Position numbers and translations under genes: made by a program
Notes under the pieces: model-generated
What the model was told of the DNA's origin: nothing
The model's input: only the letters and a program-made list of their open reading frames with translations
Databases searched by the model: none
Part shown: piece after piece, positions 18,154-27,488 of the stretch
Layout: each line of letters begins with the position of its first letter
Position numbering within the stretch: the first letter of the stretch is position 1
From: Candidatus Aenigmarchaeota archaeon CG_4_9_14_3_um_filter_37_18
GTDB taxonomy: Archaea; Aenigmatarchaeota; Aenigmatarchaeia; CG10238-14
Assembly (NCBI GenBank): GCA_002789635.1
Contig: PFTQ01000002.1
Coordinates: 1-32,201, forward strand
Direction of reading: 5' to 3'
DNA length: 32,201 nt

Positions 18154-19581
18154 ATGACATCCCAAAAAATGAGAGAAATACTGAATGACGTCCTAAAGAA
18201 AATCAGGCCGACATTAGACCAAAGAAAAAAATTCAACGAGCTTAGCAAGAAGATACTCGAAGTGACCAATGAAAAAATGTCAAAGTTCCGGGGAAGAGCT
18301 ATCATCGCAGGGTCATTGACAAGAGACACATGGCTCCCATCAAAGAATGAATTCGACGTGTTCATAATATTCCCAAAAGACCTATCAGAAGAAAGCCTTG
18401 AGGAGTATGGACTGAAAATCGGAAAAAATGTGATTGAAGTATTAGGAGGGACTTGGAGAATAGAATATGCCCAGCATCCATATGTCAGAGGCAGCATAGG
18501 CGATGTTGATGTGGATATAGTCCCTTGTTATGAGGTGAAGTCTGGAGAGGAAATACAGTCAGCAGTCGACAGGACACCTTTCCATGTAAAATACCTAGAC
18601 AAGAAGCTGCCTAGGCAACTGTCAGATGATGTCAGGTTGCTGAAAGCCTTTCTAAAAGCAAACGAAATCTACGGGGCGGATACAAAGACTGAAGGATTCT
18701 CAGGCTACATTTGTGAATTACTTATCATTAACTATGGCAGGTTTGAAAGCGTTCTAAGAGCTATCAACGACTGGAAACCAGAAGAAATCATTGACGTGGA
18801 GAAATACTGGGATGAAAAGGATTACAAAAAACTAAGGAAAAAATTCAAAGAGGAAATACTCATAATCATTGACCCCGTGGATAAGAATAGAAATGCTGCC
18901 GCAGCGATATCACCAGAAAACTTCTACAAATTCAAAAAAATCGCAAAACAATTCCTAAAAGAGCCGGATGCAGAAATGTTCTTCAAAAAACCCATTCAGC
19001 CACTGACAAAAAAAGAGCTAGAGCTGCAGATGCAAAACCGCGGGACGGAATTGCTGCTCGTTAAGTTTGGAAAGCCTGATGTTGTGCCAGACATTCTCTG
19101 GCCGCAGTTGAGAAGAGCAACCAAAAGGCTGGAAGGAATACTTCATGAATACGAATTCACTGTGCATAGAAGCGATTGCTGGTCGAATGAAAAAGATTCC
19201 TGCGCAATAATTCTGGAAATGGAAATTAGCAGACTCCCTCTAATCAATGAGAAAGTTGGCCCTTATGTTTGGAAGGAAGAAAACTCAAGGGATTTCATCA
19301 AGAAATATGAAAGCGTTGCAATAAACGGGCCTTATATTCGAGAAAATGCGTGGAGAGTGGAAATCAAAAGAAAGTGGAAATCCGCGCTTGGGAAATTAAA
19401 AGATACTCTAAGCGACAAAGAAAAAATCCTGAAATCAAAAGGCCTGCCAAATTATATTGCGAGCGAGATTGTAGAGAGTTTTGAAGTATTTGAGAATGAA
19501 AAAATAAGCGAGATGTTAAAGGATAAGGAATTCGCTGTATTTTTGAGAAAGTATTTTGAGAAGGAGAAATTAGGTGTTTGA
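18154..19581 (+). CDS. cca: CCA-adding tRNA nucleotidyltransferase, archaeal class I
   Basis: AGSLTRDTWLPSKNEFDVFIIFP nucleotidyltransferase motif and archaeal CCA-adding enzyme layout. Confidence 0.95.
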   Translation: MTSQKMREILNDVLKKIRPTLDQRKKFNELSKKILEVTNEKMSKFRGRAIIAGSLTRDTWLPSKNEFDVFIIFPKDLSEESLEEYGLKIGKNVIEVLGGTWRIEYAQHPYVRGSIGDVDVDIVPCYEVKSGEEIQSAVDRTPFHVKYLDKKLPRQLSDDVRLLKAFLKANEIYGADTKTEGFSGYICELLIINYGRFESVLRAINDWKPEEIIDVEKYWDEKDYKKLRKKFKEEILIIIDPVDKNRNAAAAISPENFYKFKKIAKQFLKEPDAEMFFKKPIQPLTKKELELQMQNRGTELLLVKFGKPDVVPDILWPQLRRATKRLEGILHEYEFTVHRSDCWSNEKDSCAIILEMEISRLPLINEKVGPYVWKEENSRDFIKKYESVAINGPYIRENAWRVEIKRKWKSALGKLKDTLSDKEKILKSKGLPNYIASEIVESFEVFENEKISEMLKDKEFAVFLRKYFEKEKLGV

Positions 19582-19924
19582 TATGAATGTAAAAGAATTT
19601 TTGAAACCCAATGTAAAGAAAATTATATTATTTCTTATCATGTTCGCATTATTGGCCTTCTTGTCTTTTAAATTAGGAAGAGTCTACGAAGATCCTTACA
19701 AATATATTCCAGAGTATATGAGACCGGTTGGTGGATTGCTTCTTTATAAATTGAACCCAATCTTATGGTTACCCGCTCCGCTATTTTCGCAGACACATAA
19801 TTATATAGAACATTGGCCTGTTGACAGCAACGAAATAGAAATTTCAAGCATTATTTATTGGCTAATTATTTCATACTTGATTTCATGCTCAATATTTTGG
19901 ATCTACAAGAAGGTGAAACCATGA
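19574..19924 (+). CDS. Hypothetical membrane protein
   Basis: N- and C-terminal hydrophobic helices; overlaps both neighbouring genes by a few nt. Confidence 0.55.
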   Translation: MFDMNVKEFLKPNVKKIILFLIMFALLAFLSFKLGRVYEDPYKYIPEYMRPVGGLLLYKLNPILWLPAPLFSQTHNYIEHWPVDSNEIEISSIIYWLIISYLISCSIFWIYKKVKP

Positions 19925-20748
19925 TCCGCCCGCCAGCAGTAGCAGGAATGTTTTATGAGATAGACCCCGAGAGATTGAAAAAACAAATCAAAGGTTGTTT
20001 TACTCGAGGTTTAGGGAAGGAAAAAATTCAAGAGCAAAGCTTCAAAGCATGTGTTGCCCCTCACGCAGGATACCTTTACTCAGGCCCAATTGCCGCCCAT
20101 GTTTACTCAAGAATCAAAAAAGCCAACTATATTATTCTCGGGTCCAACCACCATCCTATAGGGAATAAATACGCGATGGGATCAGGAGAGTGGAAAACTC
20201 CTTTAGGCGGAGTGAAAGTGAATAAAAAAGTTGCAGAACAACTGATGAAATGCCCTTTGCTAAAAAATGACCCAATCTCTCACCAGCCAGAACATTCAAT
20301 CGAAGTCCAACTTCCTTTTCTGCAATATCGCTTTGGCAATGATTTTAGTTTTGTCCCGATCGCTATCAGCAATGATTATCCCAGTCGTGATTTCCTTGAA
20401 GAATGCAGAATCTTAGGCGAAGCTATTGCTGATGTAATCAAAAAACAGAAAGATGACTGGATTGTTATTGCATCGTCTGATTTCTCGCATTATGTCCCAT
20501 ATGAATATGCTTATCAAATCGACAAATGGGTAATTGAAAGTATTGTTGGATTAGACGAGGAAGAATTTTTCAGCAGGGTTCAAGAGAGAGATGTGAGTGT
20601 TTGCGGGTTTGGCGGGATTGCTGTTTGCATGGTCGCTGCTAAGAAGCTTGGCTCTAAAAAAGGTGAGTTGTTGAAATACGCTACATCTGGGGACGTGATT
20701 GGAGATAAAAACAGTGTTGTAGGCTACGGGAGCATAATAATAAAATAA
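19921..20748 (+). CDS. AmmeMemoRadiSam system protein B / MEMO1 family protein
   Basis: MIRPPAVAGMFYEIDPERLKKQI..CVAPHAGYLYSGPIAAHVY..ILGSNHH..SSDFSHYVPYEYA are MEMO family motifs; ATG 19921 preferred over the ORF-track start. Confidence 0.93.
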   Translation: MIRPPAVAGMFYEIDPERLKKQIKGCFTRGLGKEKIQEQSFKACVAPHAGYLYSGPIAAHVYSRIKKANYIILGSNHHPIGNKYAMGSGEWKTPLGGVKVNKKVAEQLMKCPLLKNDPISHQPEHSIEVQLPFLQYRFGNDFSFVPIAISNDYPSRDFLEECRILGEAIADVIKKQKDDWIVIASSDFSHYVPYEYAYQIDKWVIESIVGLDEEEFFSRVQERDVSVCGFGGIAVCMVAAKKLGSKKGELLKYATSGDVIGDKNSVVGYGSIIIK

Positions 20749-20758
20749 AAAGAAAAAA

Positions 20759-20941
20759 CTAGTCCAATAAACTATTCTCGATATCTGATGTGTCCATGTT
20801 GTCAACTGCTTGGTCTAATTCATTGTCAATTGCATCATAGGCTTGATTTTCTGGTGTTTTTTGGGTATCAGCTGTTTTTGTGCAACCAGAGAAATAAACC
20901 ATTAGCAATACTAGCATCAATCCTACTAACATTAATTTCAC
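20759..20941 (-). CDS. Small predicted lipoprotein
   Basis: Signal-like hydrophobic N-terminus with lipobox-like YFSGC. Confidence 0.6.
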   Translation of the reverse strand: MKLMLVGLMLVLLMVYFSGCTKTADTQKTPENQAYDAIDNELDQAVDNMDTSDIENSLLD

Positions 20942-20948
20942 GGATCAC

Positions 20949-21947
20949 TCACACTCCTGCACCAGCATTCTGGCCTTCGTTTGGATTATTTGCTCCATCA
21001 ACTACATCCGGATTTGCATTTACCGTAGTTTCTGTTGGAACAGTTGTTTCTGTTGCTATTTGGGTAGTAGTTGTTTTCTGCCCTTGATTAACACGCTCTT
21101 TTACTATATTAGAGTCTTGATTCTGGTTCTTGACTGCATTTATAGCAACCCTTCTTTCTTCGACCTTTTTGGCTATTGTATCAAAATTTTGGATTGCTTT
21201 TTTGATTTTCACGCATTTTTCTGAATTAAGATTTTCCTTGCAGAATTCCTTTGTTGTTGTGACTATGAATTCCCTGCATTTTTCTGAATTCTGGTTATCA
21301 TTGCACCAATCCTTCAAAGCATTCCTGCATCTTGTGTCATCCATGTTATCTTGGCAGTAATCCCTGAATAATTCTTTGCATTTTTCATCGTCCGGATTAT
21401 TCTTGCAATAATCACCAGCCCCCTGCTTGCATTTTTCATTTTCTGGATTTTCGCTACAGTAGTCTTTTACCTTTTCGTTAAGCTCTAAAGGTTGAATTGA
21501 CCTCGGGGCTTCGACCATGTACAAGTTGAAAGTTCCGCTAAGGTCAAGAGTCCCAGCCCACACTTCCATTTTCATATCCTGATTCATGAACGATGTGAGG
21601 CTTAAAGACCCTACTGGCTGGTCGCTCACTTTATCGCCAGAGATTGAGTATATGTCTGCTGCTAATTTTCCCTCTTCTATCACAACGTTTTTTAGCCTGT
21701 ATTTAACTTCGTCCATCACAAAAACTCCGACGTTAAATTCTTTCTCTTCCGCTCCTGTTGCAACTATCGCTCTTGCTACGCCTGCTTTAACCATTCTGAA
21801 TTCCAATGGGTTGTCTGGTGATACTGCTATCCCTTTGCTAAGCGAGCCTATTGACTTAATTCTTGCTTGTGTTTGCACTTCTTCTTGGGATAAGATAGGT
21901 GTCACTATCAATAAAACTATAAACAATGCTATCAATAATCTGTCCAT
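20949..21947 (-). CDS. Secreted protein with tandem CX8C repeats
   Basis: N-terminal signal-like segment (LLIALFIVLLIVTPILS); five repeats of the form (Y/W/F)C-x8-C-(K/R/V); Thr-rich C-terminal linker. Confidence 0.75.
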   Translation of the reverse strand: MDRLLIALFIVLLIVTPILSQEEVQTQARIKSIGSLSKGIAVSPDNPLEFRMVKAGVARAIVATGAEEKEFNVGVFVMDEVKYRLKNVVIEEGKLAADIYSISGDKVSDQPVGSLSLTSFMNQDMKMEVWAGTLDLSGTFNLYMVEAPRSIQPLELNEKVKDYCSENPENEKCKQGAGDYCKNNPDDEKCKELFRDYCQDNMDDTRCRNALKDWCNDNQNSEKCREFIVTTTKEFCKENLNSEKCVKIKKAIQNFDTIAKKVEERRVAINAVKNQNQDSNIVKERVNQGQKTTTTQIATETTVPTETTVNANPDVVDGANNPNEGQNAGAGV

Positions 21948-22063
21948 TAGTCCACCTCGTTATTCATTTAAAATAATATTGATTTTTTGGACTATAAAAA
22001 ATAATAGCCGAAGAAAATCGAATGTGTTAATTCTTTATCTTTTCTCATCCTAAATGAATCATT

Positions 22064-23716
22064 ATGAAAGACATTATACTAAAACATACATTATTGAATG
22101 CAATCCAGTACAGTGGAAAAGCGGATATTGGAGCGGTAGTAGGCAAAGTCCTAGCAGAGAACCCTGAACTAAAGAAAGACATGAAAAAAACAATGGAAGC
22201 AATCAGCCAGACAATAAAAGAAGTCAATTCTTGGGGGTTAAAAAAACAGCAAAAAAAACTCGATGAAATGGGGTTAAAATTAGAGAAAAAACCAAAAGAA
22301 TATAAGCATGAATTGCCGGAATTGCCTAATGCCGATAAAGGAAAAGTCGTGACTGCCTTTCCCCCAGAACCTTCCAAGTATCCGCACATTGGGCATGCCA
22401 AAGCAGCATTAATAAACTATCTTTATGCAAAAAAGTATGATGGTAAATTCATTCTAAGGTTTGAGGATACTAATCCTGAGCTAGCAAAACAAGAATACTA
22501 TGATGCTATTCTTGAAGGATTAAAATGGCTCGGAATAGAATGGGATAAGCTAGACTACATTACTGATCACATGAAAAAATATTATGAAGCAACAGAAGAA
22601 TTAATCAAAGAAAACAAGGCTTATGCCTGTTTCTGCAAGTCAGAACAAATCAAAGAACATAGAAAAAATATGACTGAATGCATGTGCAGAGACAAACAAA
22701 CCCAAGAAAATCTCGGCGATTGGAAAAAAATGTTATCAGGAGAAATACAAGAAGGCGAGGTATCAGTCCGGCTAAAGATATCCATGCAACACAAAAATGC
22801 AGCTATGCGTGACCCATCAATAATGAGAATAATAGACAGACCGCATGTTAGGACTAGGAATAAATATCGGGTCTGGCCCATGTACGACTTCGGAACAACA
22901 CTTATGGATTCATGGGAAGGTGTTACTCATAGAATAAGATCAAAAGAATTCGAAGCAAGAAAAGAGTTGCAAAATTTCATCCAAAAAACACTCGGCTTTC
23001 CAGTGACTTATATTGATGAGATAGCTAGATTTAATCTTGAGGGAGTTGAATCTTCCGGGAGAAAAATAAGAGAGTTAATCGAATCGAAAGAGTTGCTTGG
23101 ATGGGATGACCCTAGACTGACAACACTCATGGCACTAAAAAGGCGGGGATTTCAACCAGAAGCTATTCGAGATTTCCTCCTTGCAACCGGCTTAACAAAA
23201 ACTGAATCCACAATAACATGGGACAAATTTGAAAGTTTTAACCGAAGAGCAATCGAGCCAATTGCAAACCGCTACTTTGCAGTATTCGATCCTTTTGAAA
23301 TCAAAGTCAATGAATCCCCAAAAATAACTCAAGCAAAAGAATACTTGCATCCAGACCATCCAGAAAGAGGCAGCAGGACAATTCCTGTTAATACAAGCAA
23401 GATTTTTATCTCGAAAGATGACTATGAAAAATACAAAGGAAAAAAAGTGAGGCTAATTGGGTTGTTCAACATTGAACTTGAAAAAAATGTTGAGTATGCT
23501 GGGAATGAAATCATTCAAGAAATGCCAAAGATTCAGTGGGTTTCTGAAGATAATATTGAAGTTAGTGTAGTCATGAATGATGGGAGCGAGAAAAAAGGAA
23601 TAGCCGAGCCAGAAGTCATTAGCTTAAAAGTAGATGATATTATTCAATTCCAAAGATTTGGTTTTGTTAGATTGGATGACAAAAGGGGAATGAAATTCTA
23701 CTTTACACACAAATGA
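22064..23716 (+). CDS. gltX: Glutamyl-tRNA synthetase, archaeal type
   Basis: FPPEPSKYPHIGHAKAALINYLYAKKYDGKFILRFEDTNPE class I signature and archaeal GluRS C-terminal beta-barrel. Confidence 0.96.
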   Translation: MKDIILKHTLLNAIQYSGKADIGAVVGKVLAENPELKKDMKKTMEAISQTIKEVNSWGLKKQQKKLDEMGLKLEKKPKEYKHELPELPNADKGKVVTAFPPEPSKYPHIGHAKAALINYLYAKKYDGKFILRFEDTNPELAKQEYYDAILEGLKWLGIEWDKLDYITDHMKKYYEATEELIKENKAYACFCKSEQIKEHRKNMTECMCRDKQTQENLGDWKKMLSGEIQEGEVSVRLKISMQHKNAAMRDPSIMRIIDRPHVRTRNKYRVWPMYDFGTTLMDSWEGVTHRIRSKEFEARKELQNFIQKTLGFPVTYIDEIARFNLEGVESSGRKIRELIESKELLGWDDPRLTTLMALKRRGFQPEAIRDFLLATGLTKTESTITWDKFESFNRRAIEPIANRYFAVFDPFEIKVNESPKITQAKEYLHPDHPERGSRTIPVNTSKIFISKDDYEKYKGKKVRLIGLFNIELEKNVEYAGNEIIQEMPKIQWVSEDNIEVSVVMNDGSEKKGIAEPEVISLKVDDIIQFQRFGFVRLDDKRGMKFYFTHK

Positions 23717-23796
23717 AATACTTATAAATCTTTAAATTCTACACTTGTTAACAAAATAATGAAGGAAGAATCGATCCGAATAGGAGGTGTGATTTG

Positions 23797-24159
23797 ATGA
23801 CTAAATTTGAGGTTCCAAAAGAGATTTCAGACAAGGTTTTACAAACCCTTGAGCTAGCAAAAAACACTGGAAAAATCAGAAAAGGGACAAATGAGACGAC
23901 AAAAAGCATAGAAAGAGGGGAAGCAAAACTAGTAGTGATAGCAGGAGATGTCCAGCCGCCAGAAATAACCATGCATTTGCCAGTCTTGTGCAAAGAGAAA
24001 AAAATTCCTTACGTACACGTTCCTTCTAAAGAGGAATTAGGGAGATCAACTGGAATAAATGTAGGAACAGCCGCAGCAACAATAGTAGAGTCAGGGGAAG
24101 GCAAATCCAATCTAGAAGAAATACTCAAAAAATTGCAAGACTTAAAGAAAGGTGATTAA
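23797..24159 (+). CDS. rpl7ae: Ribosomal protein L7Ae
   Basis: [59 protein letters not shown] 23797 with upstream GGAGGTG. Confidence 0.96.
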   Translation: MTKFEVPKEISDKVLQTLELAKNTGKIRKGTNETTKSIERGEAKLVVIAGDVQPPEITMHLPVLCKEKKIPYVHVPSKEELGRSTGINVGTAAATIVESGEGKSNLEEILKKLQDLKKGD

Positions 24160-24369
24160 ATACCAGAAGAAGCGGTTCCCGCAGAAGTAGTTGAACTATT
24201 AGGTAGAACAGGTGTACGTGGAGTAATGCAGGCCAGATGCAGGGTATTAGAAGGGAAGGATAAAGGAAAAGTTCTGATAAGGAATATTTTCGGTCCAGTC
24301 AGAGTCAAGGATATATTGATGCTCAGGGAAACAGAAATGGAATTTTCAAGCAGAATGGAGAGGAAGTAG
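24160..24369 (+). CDS. rps28e: Ribosomal protein S28e, apparently initiating at AUA
   Basis: Frame translates (M)[68 protein letters not shown], full-length S28e; missed by the ORF track because there is no ATG/GTG/TTG start. Confidence 0.9.
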   Translation: MPEEAVPAEVVELLGRTGVRGVMQARCRVLEGKDKGKVLIRNIFGPVRVKDILMLRETEMEFSSRMERK

Positions 24370-24549
24370 ATGTCGAAATGCTCTTTTTGCGGGAAAACTT
24401 TAAAGACAGGGACAGGGAAAATGTTTGTAACTAATGTGAACAAGATATATTATTTTTGCTCTGGAAAATGCGAGAAGAACTGGAGCATGGGCAGAAATCC
24501 AAAGAAATTCAAGTGGACTGAAGACTACAGGAAAGAGAAGGCACACTAG
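24370..24549 (+). CDS. rpl24e: Ribosomal protein L24e
   Basis: 59 aa frame MSKCSFCGKTLKTGTGKMFVTNVNKIYYFCSGKCEKNWSMGRNPKKFKWTEDYRKEKAH with C-x2-C...C-x3-C zinc motif. Confidence 0.95.
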   Translation: MSKCSFCGKTLKTGTGKMFVTNVNKIYYFCSGKCEKNWSMGRNPKKFKWTEDYRKEKAH

Positions 24550-24612
24550 ATTTAATAGTTCTTTTTTCATCTTAAGAGTTAATATTAAATAGAGGGAAGT
24601 CTATTCTCTATT

Positions 24613-26040
24613 ATGAGTATCACTAGTTCGTTTGGGAGAAAGGAAATACTGGATAAAATAAGTAATAAAAGAGTAATAATATCATCGGAACAAACAAGAG
24701 AGTTATTGTGGCTATCTAAAGTATCGATGAAAGTAAATAAGTGGAGTGATTTTTGCGAAAAAATGGACATTAGCATTTCTACCTTAAAGAAATGGAGAAA
24801 GGGTAAAAGTAGTATAGATGGTGATTTCTTAGGAAAAATTGTTAAACTGATTCCAGAAGAAAAATATTACTTGTTCAAAAATATGAAAATACTTGATAAA
24901 AATTGGGGAAGGTCAAAAGGTGGAAAAAAGAGTGTAGAGGCAAGAATTGAAAAATGGGGGGTGGAAGGTTTTAATAAACAACTTCTAGAAGCATCTCTCG
25001 CATCTGGTGGTTTTTTAAATTGGCATAAAACAATGAAGAGAAACCAGCCAAAAATGTATTCTGAAATTCAGAGAAAAAGATGGAAGAATTATATTGAAAT
25101 AATTAATAGGGATCCGAAGTTTCATCAAAGGAAAACGAAAACAATAATAGAAAGATTTGGGAAGGACTTTTTCACGAAGATTGGACTTAAAGGAGCTGAA
25201 TCGGGTAAAGTAAACGAGATTGAAAGAGCTGTAATCCATATCAACAAGAAACTATTTCCTTCGATTAAATTCAAAACCCACATGACATTATATGATGTTA
25301 ATTTAGATTGTGTTTATATCAAAAAACAAAAGATTATAGCTGTCGAAGAAATACTAGGATCAAGAAAAAATAGAAGTGTAACGTTTTTTGAATTAGCGAA
25401 TATTCTGGAAAAAAAGAGAGTACTGGAAAAAAACGGTCTTAAAGTTCCATTCTTTCTAACAACTCGATTCAAAACTCCATACCAAAGGTATTTCCACTGT
25501 GACGGTTGTTTATGGATGATAGACAACGATATAATACCTATATTTACCGATTTAGAATGGTCAATAAAAACCAAGCAAGAAATTATAGAAAAAAATTCAT
25601 ATGATCTTAAAAATATTGATAACTTTTGCAGGTCGATTATACAAAAGAATAAAAGTCGTATGAAATCGGGAGTCAAGATAGAAATTAACAGAAAATTTGA
25701 TTCTTTTGAACAAAGCGTGGATAATATCCTTAAAAAAAATGGTATTAAGACTGGTGGAAAAAGAGCCTTAAGGACGGTTTATAATACTTATATAGTCTCC
25801 GACAATTTTATGAAAGAAAAAAATACCGCTATTTTTATATCTAAAAGGCATATAGGAAGTATATTAGGAAACTGTTTAATTGCTAAATTATTGCTAGTTT
25901 CGCCAGTAAAAACAATAGGTATAATAATTTCTCCAAAGAGAGAAATAAAAAGGAAAATTGTTAAAAAGTTAATTGACTTATATGTGGATAAATTTTATTA
26001 TAACTTGAAAGAATTTGAAAAGGATTTAGAGGGCCGATAG
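24613..26040 (+). CDS. HTH-domain protein with possible restriction-endonuclease-like domain
   Basis: XRE-like HTH (WSDFCEKMDISISTLKKWRKGKSSIDGDFL); central LYDVNLDCVYIKKQKIIAVEEI resembles a PD-(D/E)XK core; the stop codon lies inside tRNA-Ala. Confidence 0.5.
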   Translation: MSITSSFGRKEILDKISNKRVIISSEQTRELLWLSKVSMKVNKWSDFCEKMDISISTLKKWRKGKSSIDGDFLGKIVKLIPEEKYYLFKNMKILDKNWGRSKGGKKSVEARIEKWGVEGFNKQLLEASLASGGFLNWHKTMKRNQPKMYSEIQRKRWKNYIEIINRDPKFHQRKTKTIIERFGKDFFTKIGLKGAESGKVNEIERAVIHINKKLFPSIKFKTHMTLYDVNLDCVYIKKQKIIAVEEILGSRKNRSVTFFELANILEKKRVLEKNGLKVPFFLTTRFKTPYQRYFHCDGCLWMIDNDIIPIFTDLEWSIKTKQEIIEKNSYDLKNIDNFCRSIIQKNKSRMKSGVKIEINRKFDSFEQSVDNILKKNGIKTGGKRALRTVYNTYIVSDNFMKEKNTAIFISKRHIGSILGNCLIAKLLLVSPVKTIGIIISPKREIKRKIVKKLIDLYVDKFYYNLKEFEKDLEGR

Positions 26041-26131
26041 ATCAACGGTAGATCAAGAATGCCGAAATCGCTTCCTTGGCAATAATTTACCAATCTGGAA
26101 GAGGCTTGGGGTTCAAATCCCCATCGGTCCA
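26031..26131 (+). tRNA. tRNA-Ala(GGC) containing two introns (about 26052-26066 and 26082-26095)
   Basis: Acceptor GGGCCGA/TCGGTCC with G3-U70; D arm GATC-AACGGTA-GATC; T arm TGGGG-TTCAAAT-CCCCA. Removing 15-nt and 14-nt BHB introns gives CTTCC-TTGGCAT-GGAAG and a 72-nt tRNA. Confidence 0.92.
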
Positions 26132-26140
26132 TTGAAATAA

Positions 26141-27367
26141 TTATACAGAATCTTGATGGTTCTTAATCTTCAAGTAAATTAATGAAATTAATGTGATTAC
26201 AAAACCTGATAAAATAATTCCTACTTTTAAATCCAAATAATCAGAAATTAGACCAAAAGCAACTAGACCAAAAATTTCCCCAATTTTCATATTAAATGAG
26301 TTTACAGAAAGAACAGTTGCTCTTATTTTAGACGGAACGAACTTATTGAAAAGTTCCCTGAAAGCTGGGGCTGTACTTGCAGCAAATTCTCCAATTGAAG
26401 TATATGCAATCATACTTAAAAATAATACAGGCAAATATTTCGCAAATCCAATCCCTAAAATTGCTATTCCAAATAAAAAAGTAAACAATGCCAATGAGGA
26501 CTTGTTTCCCCCAACAAACTTTACTATTTTCTGACTATAATTCAAACTAAATATGGTGATGAAGCCAGCAATAGACAATGCAAAACCCAAGAATTGTGGG
26601 GGTAAACCAACTTGAACGACATAAGGTTGATAAGAATTATAAGAAATCGTAGTAGCGAATGTTAACAAAGTCATGATCACTGTTAATGTAAATATTATTG
26701 GGTGGCTAAAAGCATGTTTAAATCCTCTTTTACCTGTTTTAACGGTTTCTATCAATACCTTTCTGATTTTAACATCTTTTCTTTCAAAATAATCTTCTTT
26801 GCCGAAAATAAGGACAAAAAATGCCAAAATTATCATACCAATTGATGTTGCCCAAAAAGCCTTATCAAATCCATATCTCACAAGAATACCACCTAAAAAT
26901 GGACCAATTACAAACCCTAAGGATGAAATGCCACCCCACCTACCAAAAAATCTGTGCAATTGTTCTGATTTTTTCTTATGTTTAATTGTGTCAACAAACC
27001 AAGCCTCTAAAGCACCTGTTTCAAGAGTAAAAGAAATCCCAGCTATAAAATAAAATAACATCAATAGAGGTAAGTTTGATCCACTTAGTAGTATACCCAC
27101 AAAAGCTAGCCCAGTAATTAAATAAGATAGAAAAACAGATATTTTTCTACCAAAAACGTCAGCAATCGCACCAGTAGGTATTTCAAAAATTAAAGATGAT
27201 ATCGGGTACATCAAGAAAACAAGTGCAATTGAAGAATAGTTTAAACCTAGATCAACAAAATATAGTGTCCAGTATGCTGCCATAAAACCAATAGAAACCC
27301 AATAAATTCCTGTCATTACATAAAAGAAACCAACTGTCTTAAATTCCTCTCTAAATTTTATTGGCAT
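26141..27367 (-). CDS. MFS transporter
   Basis: 408 aa polytopic protein with EIPTGAIADVFGRKISVFLSYLITG MFS motif. Confidence 0.92.
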   Translation of the reverse strand: MPIKFREEFKTVGFFYVMTGIYWVSIGFMAAYWTLYFVDLGLNYSSIALVFLMYPISSLIFEIPTGAIADVFGRKISVFLSYLITGLAFVGILLSGSNLPLLMLFYFIAGISFTLETGALEAWFVDTIKHKKKSEQLHRFFGRWGGISSLGFVIGPFLGGILVRYGFDKAFWATSIGMIILAFFVLIFGKEDYFERKDVKIRKVLIETVKTGKRGFKHAFSHPIIFTLTVIMTLLTFATTISYNSYQPYVVQVGLPPQFLGFALSIAGFITIFSLNYSQKIVKFVGGNKSSLALFTFLFGIAILGIGFAKYLPVLFLSMIAYTSIGEFAASTAPAFRELFNKFVPSKIRATVLSVNSFNMKIGEIFGLVAFGLISDYLDLKVGIILSGFVITLISLIYLKIKNHQDSV

Positions 27368-27488
27368 AATCCAAATTACTCCTTTTTTATTTAATAAATC
27401 TCTTAAAAAGAATAGTGTAAGGAATTAAAAAAACATGCGGGATTATAAGCTTTAAAAACATTTACTTTAAAATAAATGTGAGAGTTAT

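Noticed and set aside
24156-24443. Minus-strand 95-aa ORF from the ORF track
   Set aside because: It is antisense to the clear S28e and L24e genes.
26071-26077. Apparent Gly anticodon loop CTTCCTT in the tRNA at 26031
   Set aside because: CTTCC is the 5' anticodon stem pairing with GGAAG; G3-U70 and the GGC loop identify Ala.
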